This document shows positions 1-13,100 of a stretch of DNA of 64,000 bases, piece after piece. Every line of letters starts with the position of its first letter. The stretch's first letter is position 1. Origin of the DNA: Ciona savignyi (lineage: Eukaryota > Chordata > Ascidiacea > Phlebobranchia > Cionidae); contig CH003129.1 of the NCBI GenBank assembly GCA_000149265.1, forward strand, positions 359,266-423,265, written 5' to 3'. The notes beneath the pieces are model-generated. The model did no database searches and had not been told where the DNA came from. It worked only from the letters and a program-made list of their open reading frames with translations. The position numbers were made by a program, and so were the translations under genes.

Positions 1-196
1 GTTGCAGGTGCGAAACTGGTCGTCATCTAGTCGGTTGTGTCCTTGGGCAAGGCACTTTACAGACATTGCCTGAACCTAGCGGATTTATTGGTTTCACTAA
101 ATTGAAGGAACGTGTCTATCATACACAACACACTACAATAGCTCCGGTAACCCTATGGTGGGCGCGAGGTGAACTGACGATTGCTAGTGTGTTAAC
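1..196 (+). mobile_element. SINE-I copy, cut by window start
   Basis: tRNA-derived SINE body starting inside the B box (GTTGCAGGTGCGAAACTGG) and running through CCTTGGGCAAGGCAC, GCCTGAACC and GGTGGGCGCGAGGTGA; ends without its tail where a second copy begins. Confidence 0.8.
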
Positions 197-693
197 TGCC
201 AGTTAGTCTGGTGGTTTAGTGCGACGCCTTATAACCAAAAGGTTGCTGGTTCAAAACTGGTGGCTAGCTAATCGGTTGTGTCCGTGGACAAGGCAATTAA
301 CATTGCCTGAACCCAGCGAAATAATTGTTTTTACTAAATTAAAGGACTGTTTGAATCATATACAACACACTGAAATAGCTTCGGTAACCCGACGGTGGGC
401 GTGAATAGATTTGTTAGCTGATGGGCACGATAGATTAAGGATAGAATAATATGTTAGTTTAAGATTTTGGTAAAACAGTATTAAAAAGGAGATTGTGTGC
501 ACACTTGAAGTGTGCACTCTTGGACGTTGCACACTGCACACTTAAATATTTGATGTGTGCACATTCGAGATCTCGGCGAAAAGTGACGTACTTTCCATAC
601 GGGGACTCGTGAGGTAATCTAGCGATTGCCAGTGCGTTAACCCCCTTGGCTTTCCCATCCAAGGGGATAATCATAAATATCCTATCATTCTCA
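197..693 (+). mobile_element. SINE-I copy, probably interrupted
   Basis: Head with A box (TAGTCTGGTGGTTTAGTG) and B box (GCTGGTTCAAAACTGG) to about 405, then 200 bp of other sequence. The 3' part (GAGGTAATCTAGCGATTGCC through CATAAATATCCTATC) resumes at about 605. Confidence 0.65.
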
Positions 694-1059
694 AGCCTGC
701 ATCCATTTATTATAGTGTTTATTTTTTAGTACTTCAATATTTTTCCATTTATTTCTTGAAATGGTTTTTTATTTATGTGCCAAGGGTTATTGAAATGGGA
801 TTAGGGGTTAAATGAATGGGCTGTATGGGTTATTAAAATGATGTCTTTACGACTATGCCTTAAACCGTCGGTCAAATTGCTGGAAGTACTTTACCGGTTT
901 ACCCAAGTATAAAACCAGCTATCTAGTAGGTTTTGATTCTCAATCTTTTGGCTAAAGGGTGATGCTCCAGCCCACTATGTTATGCAGCCATAATCAAGAC
1001 TTAGGATCAATTGTATCTGCGGGCCGCAATTTGACACTAAAACTGTATTATTTCACTAG

Positions 1060-1130
1060 AAATCAATGCGCAAGTTTTGGATGCTGCTGGCGGAACGTAA
1101 CTTCCTCTTGCCATCATGCTGTTATGTACA
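1060..1130 (+). CDS. Gene A exon: second half of a trefoil (P-type) domain
   Basis: 71 bp, phase 2 to 1, acceptor TTTCACTAG, donor GTAAGC. Encodes [17 protein letters not shown] then HHAVMY: the CC pair followed by an aromatic residue and a last Cys is the trefoil signature. Same length and phases as the gene B exon at 31443. The exon with the first half of the domain is not visible and probably lies upstream of the window. Confidence 0.8.
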
Positions 1131-4100
1131 GTAAGCTCGTTTTGTTCTTTATTACAGAGCTTTTTAACTTAGAATGATGTATCAAGTTTATAACTTGTTT
1201 TTGTGCCAGGGGTTTGTATGTTTAATTACAATCGTAATATATTAATCAGACAAAACGAGAGAAATTTGGAAAATATAATTTGTAGTAATTGTTGTTTAAA
1301 ATTTTTTTTTTGTAACATGAATAAACAATAGACAAAAAATGGTTTACGTAATTTACCATACCTTTAGCATAGTATTTTTACAAGACAATGTTTTTCATTT
1401 TTAAGTATAGGATAGGATAGGATATTCATGTTTATCCCCGTGAATGGGAAAACCAAGGGGGTTAACCCACAGGCAATCGTCAGATCACCTCGCGTCCACC
1501 GTAGGGTTACCGGAGCTATTGCAGTATGTTGTGTAGGATAGACACTTTCCTTCAATTTGGTAGAACCCATTAATCTGTTGGGTTCAGGCAATGTTTGTAA
1601 AGTGCCTTGTCCAAGGATACAACCGACCAGCTCGCGACCAGTTTCGCACCTGCAACCTTTCGATTGAAAGACGCACTTAACCACTAGACTAACATGTCGG
1701 ACATATGTACATGTCACATTTATCACACAAATTATTGCTTCAACATCCTTACTCTACAGAACTTTTAAAAATCATAGACCATAAATCAAATGTTTGCAAT
1801 GGTTTTACAATCAACATTTTACCACTAAATTGTTTTAAATGACAAAATGCTACAAATCATTTTTATAAACACCAACCATGTTTAATTTTGTTTTTAGAAA
1901 AAAAACAGTGTCATTTAATACCATTATCAAGTATTATTCATATAAATCTATTTAAACGACTTCGTTAAAAATTGTCAAGTAAATTGGTGATTATGTTTTT
2001 TAGTTTTGTTTATTTTTGGAAATCTTCGTGTATGGTAAGATATACCATTAGTATGAGCGCATAGCTTGGTGGATTAGTTCGTCGCCTTTTATTCAAAGGG
2101 TTGTAAAGTACTTAACTAACATTGCATAAACCCAGCGGATTAATGGGTTCTACCAAATTGAAAAAACATGAATCATATCTAACACACTGCAATAGCTCCA
2201 ACAGCCTGACAGAGGACATGAGGTGATCTGCTGATTGCTTGTGTGTTAACGTCTCTTGTTTTTTTCCACTTAAGGGGATAAACATAAATATTCTATCCTA
2301 TTATTATTATTATGATGAAAGAAATAAAAAATAGTTGACAATACATTAATAATAAGAAAATAAGTATATAGATACATGCATTATGTGGACGAAAAATTAA
2401 TATTAGCAAAGTTATGTCTTTTATTGGATTCTGCCTTTTTGTTCCAGTGCTATTTTGGTGTATGGTTGGCAAAATTACAATAATTTATGTAATGAATGTT
2501 TTAAAAATAAGAACAACTGAAAAAATTGTACAAATACATACTTGCAGCATATATTTTAATTAATTTCTAGATCAATATAAAGTTTAACAAAAATAATGTT
2601 CTTACATTACCTCCTTAGTAATCAGACGGCGTCAGACTTGTGAGGCAGGATTTGAAAAGCCTCCAACTTGTATTGGTAAGCATATTTTCTTCATTTTTAT
2701 TTACTTCAAGTCCGCAAGGTTATAAAACATGGTTAATTTAAAATTGGTTCGTTGTAGTATTAAAAATATACAGCCCTTAATAACTGGATTATGCAGACTA
2801 GGAAAGAATAAGACTGAATAATTGGGTGTTTACTAACATATTACAAATCAGTAAGTTTGTCTGAACGATATGCTTGATGGCATAGTGATATTGCTTTAAC
2901 TCACTGAAATAAGTTTTACTAAATTAAAGAAACTTTTTAATCTTTAAAAACAAAGTGCAATAGCCCTGGTAACCACCAGTAGACGTAAGGTCATCTTACA
3001 ATTAGCCTTGAGACCAATTATATACTTGATTAAGAGAAAAATTATATACTTGGTTTAATTATCTGTGCCGATACCATGTTGGATATAACAGACATATTAC
3101 GGCACATTTGTTTAGTGCCAAAAATAAATCTTTATCTAATTTTAGTTGGAACTTTTTGTCTCAAAAAATTAAAAGAGAAACGAAGATGGACGAGTCCTTC
3201 TTTTCCGTTGACAATGATGAACCAGACGATGATTTAACCCCCGAATTTACAAATTTTAATCAATTTACAAAAATATTTTTCCAATGTTATATCTTATGTC
3301 CATCTGAATAAGAAAACTGCAGCATCTTCCAGTGCACCCCCCTGTAAAGCGAGAAACTGTTTGACATTAATTCATGTTTGAAAACCAAGTTTCATGGCTG
3401 TATGTGGGAAAAGGAAGTTCAGGAAATGTTTAAGCCTGCGGTGATGTTAAAGCAGTTTTACAACCGTGTGAAGGGACAGTCCTATGAAACCAGTTACAAC
3501 TTATAAGCCTAAGGCCGGGTTCACACCAAAACGACAAAAACGTTTTTGTCGTGTCGGACCGACGTTTTTAAAATAGAACGCATTGTCTTTTATGCGCCGA
3601 TTCACACCAGTCCGATTTTGACGCAAACGACACGTTTTCTGTCGTACGACATAAAAACATGTTTTTCAGGAATAGAGCATGCGCTATTTTCTTACGACAT
3701 GTTTTTTTGTCGGACGAGTTTAATATCGTGAAAAATCAGCATATACAATTGTTTTATTGCTAATATGCAGTACATATAGTATTACTATTGATATAAATGT
3801 GTTGTAAAGTAAATACACTAGTTTTAATAATATTAGAGAGTTTAGGTTGAAGTGAATATGGACTAAATGAAACAGCAATTAGGCCAAGACAGATATATTT
3901 AGTTTAAAATCAGAATCTTAGTATGTTGTAATTAAATAGCCTAACAAATAATGCATAACACTAGTTCAACATCTTAGGTAAGCCTGTTTTGTAGTAGCCT
4001 ATACTGAACAAAACCAGTACCGGTACTTAAACTTCCCCGATAGGTACTGGTTAAATATATATTTAGCCTGTAGAATTATGGTGGATCCAAGCAAACTTCA

Positions 4101-7100
4101 ACTACTAATTCAAGAATTGAATGTTAAGTTGGCAAAATATAAGCCTAATATCTCCAGTTCTGCATACCGGTATATGAATTGAGTTGTACAAGAGTTAACT
4201 TGGAATATTATTTGTCAAGTTTTGAACGAGACTGGTAAGTGTGTAAAGTGTTGCATTTATAAATAGATTATGTTCTATATATGATTCTACTTTTTGTAAG
4301 TATCTAGCCAGTTATAAAACCATTACAGAGGTACAGATCCGGTTGCCAAACTACCCAATACAAGTTGGATGTTAATTCTAATATTTAGCAAAACTTTTGT
4401 TAACCACTTTTGTACATAAGAATGTTTTATTGCATTGAATGGTAAAATGAAGTTTTGCATCTAGGCAATTATTAGATTACAACAGGCCGTGAGTACTCTA
4501 GCATTAATAATTGCATTACCACAGTGAAACAAATATAATCAATCCTATAATCCTGTACACTTATTTTTTGGTCTTGTGGATTATGTATATTAATGTTTAA
4601 TAACACCGGTATACATTTGTGTTTACAGCATGACTGGACCAGTTCCAGTAATTCAAGTTCATCATCTGACAACACTGATACAGATATGGAAGTAGAATAT
4701 CAATTTTACTTCTGAAAATTACTGCCGGTAACTGAAAAGTACATACCAGAGGCTACAGAACACTGGAGTGCCCCAAAATAACAGAGAAAAAAGAAACCAG
4801 CAAATAATGCACACAAATAACCAAGACAATGCTTCACTTTTTAAAATGTCGTAGTAATTTTCAAATGGTTTGCAAGCATCCCGATAAACATTTTGTTTTC
4901 AAACTAGATTAGTAGTATCACTATTTAACTCTTTTACATTCATGCATCCATTTTGTGCTGTGTAGTAAATTGTTGATGTTAATTGAGTTATTTCCATTTT
5001 ATTTATCATATTCATTGTTCTGTCTACAACACTCTCCATACTGCTTGTTTATATGGGTGATATGAACTGTGAGCAAAAACAAATGTTATTGTTTTATTTG
5101 TACAGATGAAACCAATACATTTACCCTCCAATGTATTTATCCTAGTTATTGGTTGTCAAAGTGCAAAATATTGGCACCACTTTAAATTACTATGCCACAC
5201 TTCTTGGCAAAAGAACAACCAAAATAACCTAAGACACCTCTAGTACAGTTTTGGCAGCCATGTAGTGTACAAATGTTAAGGTCAAGAGTAAATGTTAAGG
5301 TCAATTGTCCTACAAATGTTAAGGTCAATTGTCCTATGACGATAGTACACTGAATACCAATTAAAAATTATGATGTCTTTACCTTTATTTTCATATAAAA
5401 TTCTAGTTAAAGGTGTTTATCCATACTCACGCAAACCGTCGGACCGAAACACGTTTTGTTGGTGTGAATCGACCAAAACAAAAAACGAAAAACACGCTTA
5501 CGACAAAAACGTTTTTGTTGGACGTACGACAAAATGTCGTTTTGGTGTGAATCCAGCCTAACACGCGGTACATATTGAATAATGTCATACAACCATGAAC
5601 TTGCTAGAAAACTTTTGGCCTTTATTCATTCACAGATACCAATGAATGCCTTTCAAACCCATGTAAAAATGGTGGGGTATGCAATAACTTGATCAACAAA
5701 TTTACTTGTACTTGTCCCGCTGGCACTTCAGGCACCACTTGCACGGACGGTACGTGTGATTCAAGGAATAACTGTTAAATTCTATAAAGATTTATTTAAC
5801 TTGCAATGAAAAATCTTTATAAGCAAATTTGTTTATTTTATGTGATTAACCTCACATTAGCTTCATTTTGAGAATATATTATTATTCAGTCCTAAGAAAC
5901 TGTTTTGTTTTACACAGTTACCATGATATTTGATATTATCTTCTATCATGAATATTAAGTTTTGTATGAATGGGACTGGCAATGCTGTACATAACCATGG
6001 TTGTTAAACATAACCTTGGTTGGTGCACAATGCTTAAACCCAGCGGATTAATGGGTTCTACCAAATTGAAGGAACATGTGAATTATACAGAACACACTGA
6101 AATAGCTTCAGTAAAGCGACGGTAGGCACAAGACGATCTGACAATTGCCTGTGTAGTAAAACCTTGGTTTTCCCATTCCTGTGAATAAAACTAATATCCT
6201 ATCCTCCTATTTAAAATTAATCTTTATTTCCGTAATTTCTTTGCAGTTTGCAGTGACCCTCCAAGTATTTTAAACGCAAACCCTGGAGTTGGAGTGCTGC
6301 CATTAGGGTCAAAATATCCACTTGGTCACGTAATTACATACACATGTGCAGCAACCTTTCAGTTAGTAGGCACAGCTGCAATCACATGTATGCTTGGCAC
6401 GTGGTCACCAAGCCCAACATGTATGAGAGGTGAATGCAAAATGGATTGATGGTTGTCTGTGTCTGAATTTAATATTCATGTATTTTACTTTCTTGTAAAA
6501 ATCTTTAAAAATATTAAGCGAAACTAATTAACATGTACTACTGGTCGCCTTTACCGCACACTCTTCTTCAGGACTCCATGACTTGGGTCTTAATTAATTA
6601 TTGTTTGTGCAATGATGTTTTTTCGCTTAAATTTGGTGGCCTTTTATTTAGTGACTTGTATTAACGATTGTTTATTTTGTTTTCTTTTTCTGTTCTTATG
6701 ACGTGATTTAATTCATTTGCATTTTTTTAATACTTGGTCAAAAAATGAACAAACCAAACTAAACATGTGGTATGCAGGAGTGCAATTGGTTTTTATACAA
6801 GTATTTATAAAGTAACCCTTTCTATCGAGTTTTTCTCTAGTAACAATACAATTTTTTACAAGTGACTTTACCCATTAGTTGTCATCAATTATTTTATCCA
6901 CTTTTTGTAACCTTTCCTATTTAGTTGTCAATAACTGGTTGCCACAACTAAAAACTGTTTTTGTTTTATTTATTTGTCTTACCATCAAAAACACTAGTAG
7001 ATACTTAAATGGTTGGTTATATAATTTAAATAAACAAATGGCTAAGTAAGTAACAAAACAATCCACATCTATAGAACTTTATGTTTATAAATTCCCATTA

Positions 7101-10100
7101 CTATTTGTAATCAAGCATAATCTTTGTCTGTGTACAGTGTATTAAAAACCTGTGATACAATGAAAAATAACTATGTCCGACCAGTTAGTCTGGTGGTTTA
7201 GTGCGACGCCTTTCAACAGAAAAAGTAAAGATTTGAAACTGGTCGCTAGCTAGCCAATTGTGTCCTTGGACAAGGCACTTATTGGACCTTGCCTGAACCC
7301 AAAGGATTAATGGGTTTTACTATATTAAAGGAACATATAAACAAATACATTACAATGCAATAGCTTCAGTAATCCAAGTGGGTCAGAGGTGATCTGACGA
7401 TTGCTTGTGTTTTAACCCTCTGGGTTTTCCCATTAAATTTTTTTTAACTTGATTCAGTTTGTACATCACCACCATTGGCAACATCGGTTAGTCATACTCC
7501 GGTATTGACCTCGTACACGGTGGGCCAGATGATCACTTACTCCTGTCCGCATGCATTAAAAGTAGTTGGACCCACAACCAATCACTGTTTGGCAACTGGA
7601 ATATGGAGTGGCCTTTCACCAATTTGTGCCGGTAAGTAAAGTTTAAAATGTGCTGTAAGTAAAGTTTAAAATGTACCGTAAGTAAAGTTTAAAATGTGCC
7701 GTAAGTAAAGTTTAAAATGTGCTGGTAACTAAAGTTTAAATTGTGCTGTAAGTAAAGTTTAAAATGTTCCGTAAATAAAGTTTAAAATGTACCGTAAGTA
7801 AAGTTTAAAATGTGCCGTAAGTAAAGTTTAAAATGTGCTGGTAACTAAAGTTTAAAATGTGCTGGTAACTAAAGTTTAAAATGTGCTGGTAACTAAAGTT
7901 TAAAATGTGCTGGTAAATAAGGTTTAACATGTGCTGATAAGTAAAGTTTAAAATTACAACAATCAACTGATTTTAGGTAAATGGAGTAAGGAAACAAAAT
8001 ATAAAAATAAAATAATAGCCCAAATGCAAGATGTCCGGGCGCATTATAAAGCTAACAATTTTTTTCTGCATGCACATTATGTAGGCCTACTAAATGAATT
8101 TCGCACTGAAGATATTAAAGTAAAAACTGCAAAGTTACTGATCTCAGTGACATATTTCATATCCACTGTAAGGTTGTTATTTTCTTTTTAAATTGTTGTC
8201 TTTCCAATGACACAATTCACAACAAAGTTTGGGTCTATATTATTTAAACCTTATTTTATCTTTCATTCTGTGGCCCTCTTTTCAAATTGTTGTCTTTCCA
8301 ATAACACAATGCATGACAATGTTTAGGTCTATATTATTTAAACCCTATTTTATCTTGCAGTCTGTGGCCCCCCACCTTCAGTTACCAACGCTATATTCAC
8401 CCCGAACACGGCAAGTTATGCGGCAGGAACGACAATCACCTACGCCTGTGCCAATGGCTTCACTCTGGTTGGCAACGCCCAAGCTTCTTGCCAGACAAGC
8501 AACACATGGCTACCCACCACACAGCCAACATGCAGCACTACAGGTATGACATAGCATTAAAATTAAATAAGGGTTTCTAGGTAAAATTGCATTAAGAGTT
8601 TCTTTGTTTAAGGCTTAATTTTTCATATTTTTTATTTAAATTAAGTAGATACAAGATTACCAATAGTTTTTTAAAGGAAATCCATGCTTTTTATACCTGC
8701 TTTAATGGTTGGAATGTTTGTACTTTGTCAGAATTCAATAAATTGATATTTCTTAAAAATTTAACAATTTCTTGATTTTTTGTCTTAATTTTACCAGTTT
8801 AAGTGGTTGCTAGCTAGTCTATCGTCTCCTTAAGCATTGCATTTAGCAGATGCCCCCAAACCCAGTTAATTAAAGGGGTTGATGTTTAGCAGTGGATATG
8901 TATGAAAAGCTACACTTTTATAGCAATATAGTTTTGGACAAATGGGCCTTTTATGGTCTTAATTCCCAATTCCGTGGACCCGACTCATACTAATGTAATT
9001 TACGATCACTTACTTACATAACCACACAGACTGGCCGACTGGAACGATGGCAAATTTCGTGTACGATCCCTTATTAACAGGCCTTTTATGGCCTAAATTT
9101 CTGATGCAAGGGCTACTGTAGACCAACCCATACTAATGTAATGTTTACCCATACAAATGTAATGTTCACCCATACAAATGTAATGTTCACCCATACTAAT
9201 GTAATGTTCACCCATACAAATGTAATGTTCACCCATACAAATGTAATGTTCAACCCATACTAATGTAATGTTCACCCATACAAATGTAATGTTCACCCAT
9301 ACTAATTAATGTAATGTTCACCCATACTAATGTAATGTTCACCCATACAAATGTAATGTTTACCCATACTAATGTAATGTTCACCCATACTAATGTAATG
9401 TTCACCCATACTAATGTGATGGTTACCCATACTTATCTAATGTATAACAATATGTATCTACTGTATGACAGTCTGTCCTCAAGTTCCATCAGTTACTGGC
9501 GGTATATTCACGCCTGATGTAGTGACAACTCCCAATGTAGCCGTCGGCGGCAGTGCCACTTACACCTGCAACTCTGGATTTACTCTCCAAGGGTCGGCCA
9601 CCATCAATTGTGTGGCTGGTCCAATGTGGAGTTTCCCCCAGGGGCCAACTGTGTGTAACCCAGGTAATTAATGGTTTTCACTTGTGAAAACAAAAAATAA
9701 ACCAAACTTATTTGTAGGTTGTACGACACCACCACCCATCACTGTTGGCACAGGAACTGTCACCGCAGGGACAACTTTTCCAGTTGGAAAAGAAGCTACT
9801 TACACCTGCACAAGCCCACCGACACTTGGTGGGGTCAAATAAAAATAGATGCACCGCTTCTGGCTGGTCTACTGTAGCTCCTCAATGTTTAGCAGGTAAA
9901 AATAATAGTAGCTCCTCAAATCAAAATCTACTAGACTAATACTTCTTTAGAGTGCTTCTACTCTATGCTATTTAAATCTTAGCAGTTTGTTTCAGCATTC
10001 CCAAATTGTTTATCTTTAAAATGAAACCCCAAAAAATAACATTGACTCACGGGTTCTGATATGTCACTTTTCTCACTATGTGTGCTGATATGTCACTTTT

Positions 10101-13100
10101 TAACATTTCCTATAAGCATATGTCCTAATAGCCCACCCTATAAGTAATGGAATACATGGTGATTGCTGAATGATACTCGCTCTTAAATGTTGCTTTTTCA
10201 CATTTTCTACAGTTTGCATCAACGTTCCCCAAATTGTTGGAGCCAATGGGAACCCAATCACTGGGACTGTATGGAATCCAACTGACACAGTGACATACAG
10301 TTGCATTGCGACTTACTTACCGTCGATTGCATCCAATATGTGTCAAGCCGCTCTTACTTGGTCTCAAACTACCGGACCTACTTGCCTTAAAGGTAAGGTA
10401 TATTAATAAACCATCGCCATTGACATTTATGCTAATTGTGTTCGAGCCAATCTTAACTATACATGCAGTGGCATAAAGTACGGCCGTGCGTCCCACGGCC
10501 TAACGATTTAAAAAAACATGCGAACGGGTTTAGAATTCCTGCACGGCCTTAATATGGAGAACTTTACGCCTATGTATACATGCCAAGCCGATAAATATGT
10601 GCCAAGCCAATCTCAATTGGTTACATCTTACCGGCATTCGATGTCTTAAAAGTTATTTATGCATTGATTATTTTATGCTGTTGTTTTAATGGCTATAACG
10701 TACGCCACATAAGGTAACCTAAGTGAGTACTATGCGACTTAATCATTGATCCGTTTTCATGTCAACAGTTCTAGTGCCCACAGCCTAAGTTGCTCCATAG
10801 TGCATATAATTATGAAATCAATAATAAACATGAAATTCCAATCGGATCTCATAATGAATCATCAAAAAACTGAACCGGTTGCTCTTATGCCGCCAGGTAA
10901 ATTTGAAACAAATCATTTATAAAAGACTGGGTAACATCTGCATAAGAAACAATGTTGTGGTCAGGTTAAAGATTGAGTAAGAAACTCATAAAGTTTGCAG
11001 ATGCCTTCTCATTGTTTTAGATAGCTTATTTTGTTTATTTAAACATGTCAAAAATTGTTATCAATCAAATCAGAAATTTAATTTTTATTTAAACAAACCA
11101 GAAATCTTTATTAGAAATTTAACACAGAGTGCGGCGCCCCACCTTCAACTAATTTGGCTGTCACTTCAACGGTAACCACAGATCCAATAAGTGGAAAAAA
11201 TGTTGAGGGAAAACTTATAACCTATGGCTGTCTTGCATCCGGGACAGCACTACAAGGAACTGCCACCAATACATGCCAAAACAACGGTCAATGGACCCTG
11301 CCTCTTATGGCAAACACTCCTACTTGCGATCCAGGTTTACCTTTTTTTATCCCTTTTAATTTATATCTGTGAATTGTTTTGTGATTAATGCCCTTTAATA
11401 CTTACGGTGGAAGGTAATCATTAAAACGGTTTTATTTAGGAAAAGCATAAAGTTATAAAATAGACTAAGTGGAAAACTAAGCCAGAATATGAATTTTCAT
11501 CATCTTAACCAGTTGGAACTAAACTATATAACATTCGAAACTCCATGAAAATTACAATGTTTTATTTTTGACATACGCATTGATATTTTAATTTCTCTTT
11601 TCTAAGCTATAATTTGGGCATAGGAAGTCAAGAACCAAGTTTGAGTTTACCTTTAGTCTTTAAACCGCATAATTTAACTTGATTTTAATACTTATAGTAA
11701 AAATACATGTACCTTAATTCTCTAAATTAGGGCTGACCTGTATAACTTGATATTGAACACTTCTTTTAGTATGCCCGAACCCACCAGCTATCAACAATGG
11801 CACAGGTACCTTTGCCCCAAGCTCAGGCCCATATTTTGCCTCTGCTTCGGTCCAATACACATGTACTACTGGGTCTTCGCCTTCCGTACCGGGAAGTGAT
11901 GTTTTGAGATGTACCACACCCCCAAATTGGACCCCAACAAGTGCACCCTTATGTATAACAAGTAAGACCAACATAAATTGTTTTTAAAAGAAAATTTTGT
12001 TACTCTTAAAGCAAGTTGAAAGTTAGTCCAGTGCATTCAAAAACATTTTTTAATAGATGGTGCAATTGTCAGATCACCTCATCCCCATTGTCAGGTTACC
12101 AGAGCTATTGCACTGTGTTGTGTATAATTCACTTGTTTATTCAATTTGGTAAAACCCATTAATCCACTAGGTTCAGGCAATGTCCGTTAAGTGCCTTGCC
12201 CAAGGACACAACTAACAAGCAGTTTCGTACCTGCAACCGTTTGGTTAAAACGCGTTGCACTAAACCACCAGACTACCGGGCCGGAACATTCACTGTAGAT
12301 ATATCTGCATTTGGGTTAAGATAAACTTATGGAGAGGAAAATGTATAAATTAGGAAAATTAATGTCACAACCTTATAAAGCTCCACTTCTTTATGGTGTA
12401 AAATCTAACGTGTTCACTGTTCATGTCAACAACTGCACTAAAAGTTTTAAAAAAATTATTAAACTGAGAAAGGAATTAAGTAGAGTTTCAAATGTAATCC
12501 GATAAGATAATAGCTATCCATTATGTAAAACATGTTAGAACAATACTTGCCGAAGTTTGTGTGAAATCAATCTATTGTGTTCAATATGTCTCTGATTTTT
12601 AGATCTATTTGTTTGAATCCATGGCACATAAAACAAAAATTGTGTTATAATACACGCAATTGCAAAGCTATTCGGCCAAAATTAAGATTTGCTTCTGCTT
12701 TATTTCGACCCATTAGTTCACTGAGTTCAGGATGATCAGAATGCTGTTTTGCTTTACCATGCACAACTAAGTAAGATCCGGGCGATTAGTCTGGTGGTTT
12801 ATGTGCGACCCCATTCAGGTTGCAGGTTTAAATTGGTCGCCTGCTAGTTGGTTGTGTCTTTGGGCAAGGCACATGAACGGACATTGCCTGAACCAAAGCG
12901 GATTATTTGAGTTCTGCCAAATTAAAGGATCATATATAACACATCATATATAGCACACTGCAAAAGCTCCAGTAACCCGACGGTTGTCACAGAGTGATCT
13001 GACGATCATGTGTTAACCACCTTGACTTTCCTACTCATGGGGATAAACATGAACATCCTATCCTATCCTAACCTAAGCTAGTTGCTGGTTTAGATTTAAT

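Noticed and set aside
9093-9517. Repeated YICMGEH and FTHTNVM frames on both strands
   Set aside because: Product of the 21-bp repeat before CCP4 of gene A.
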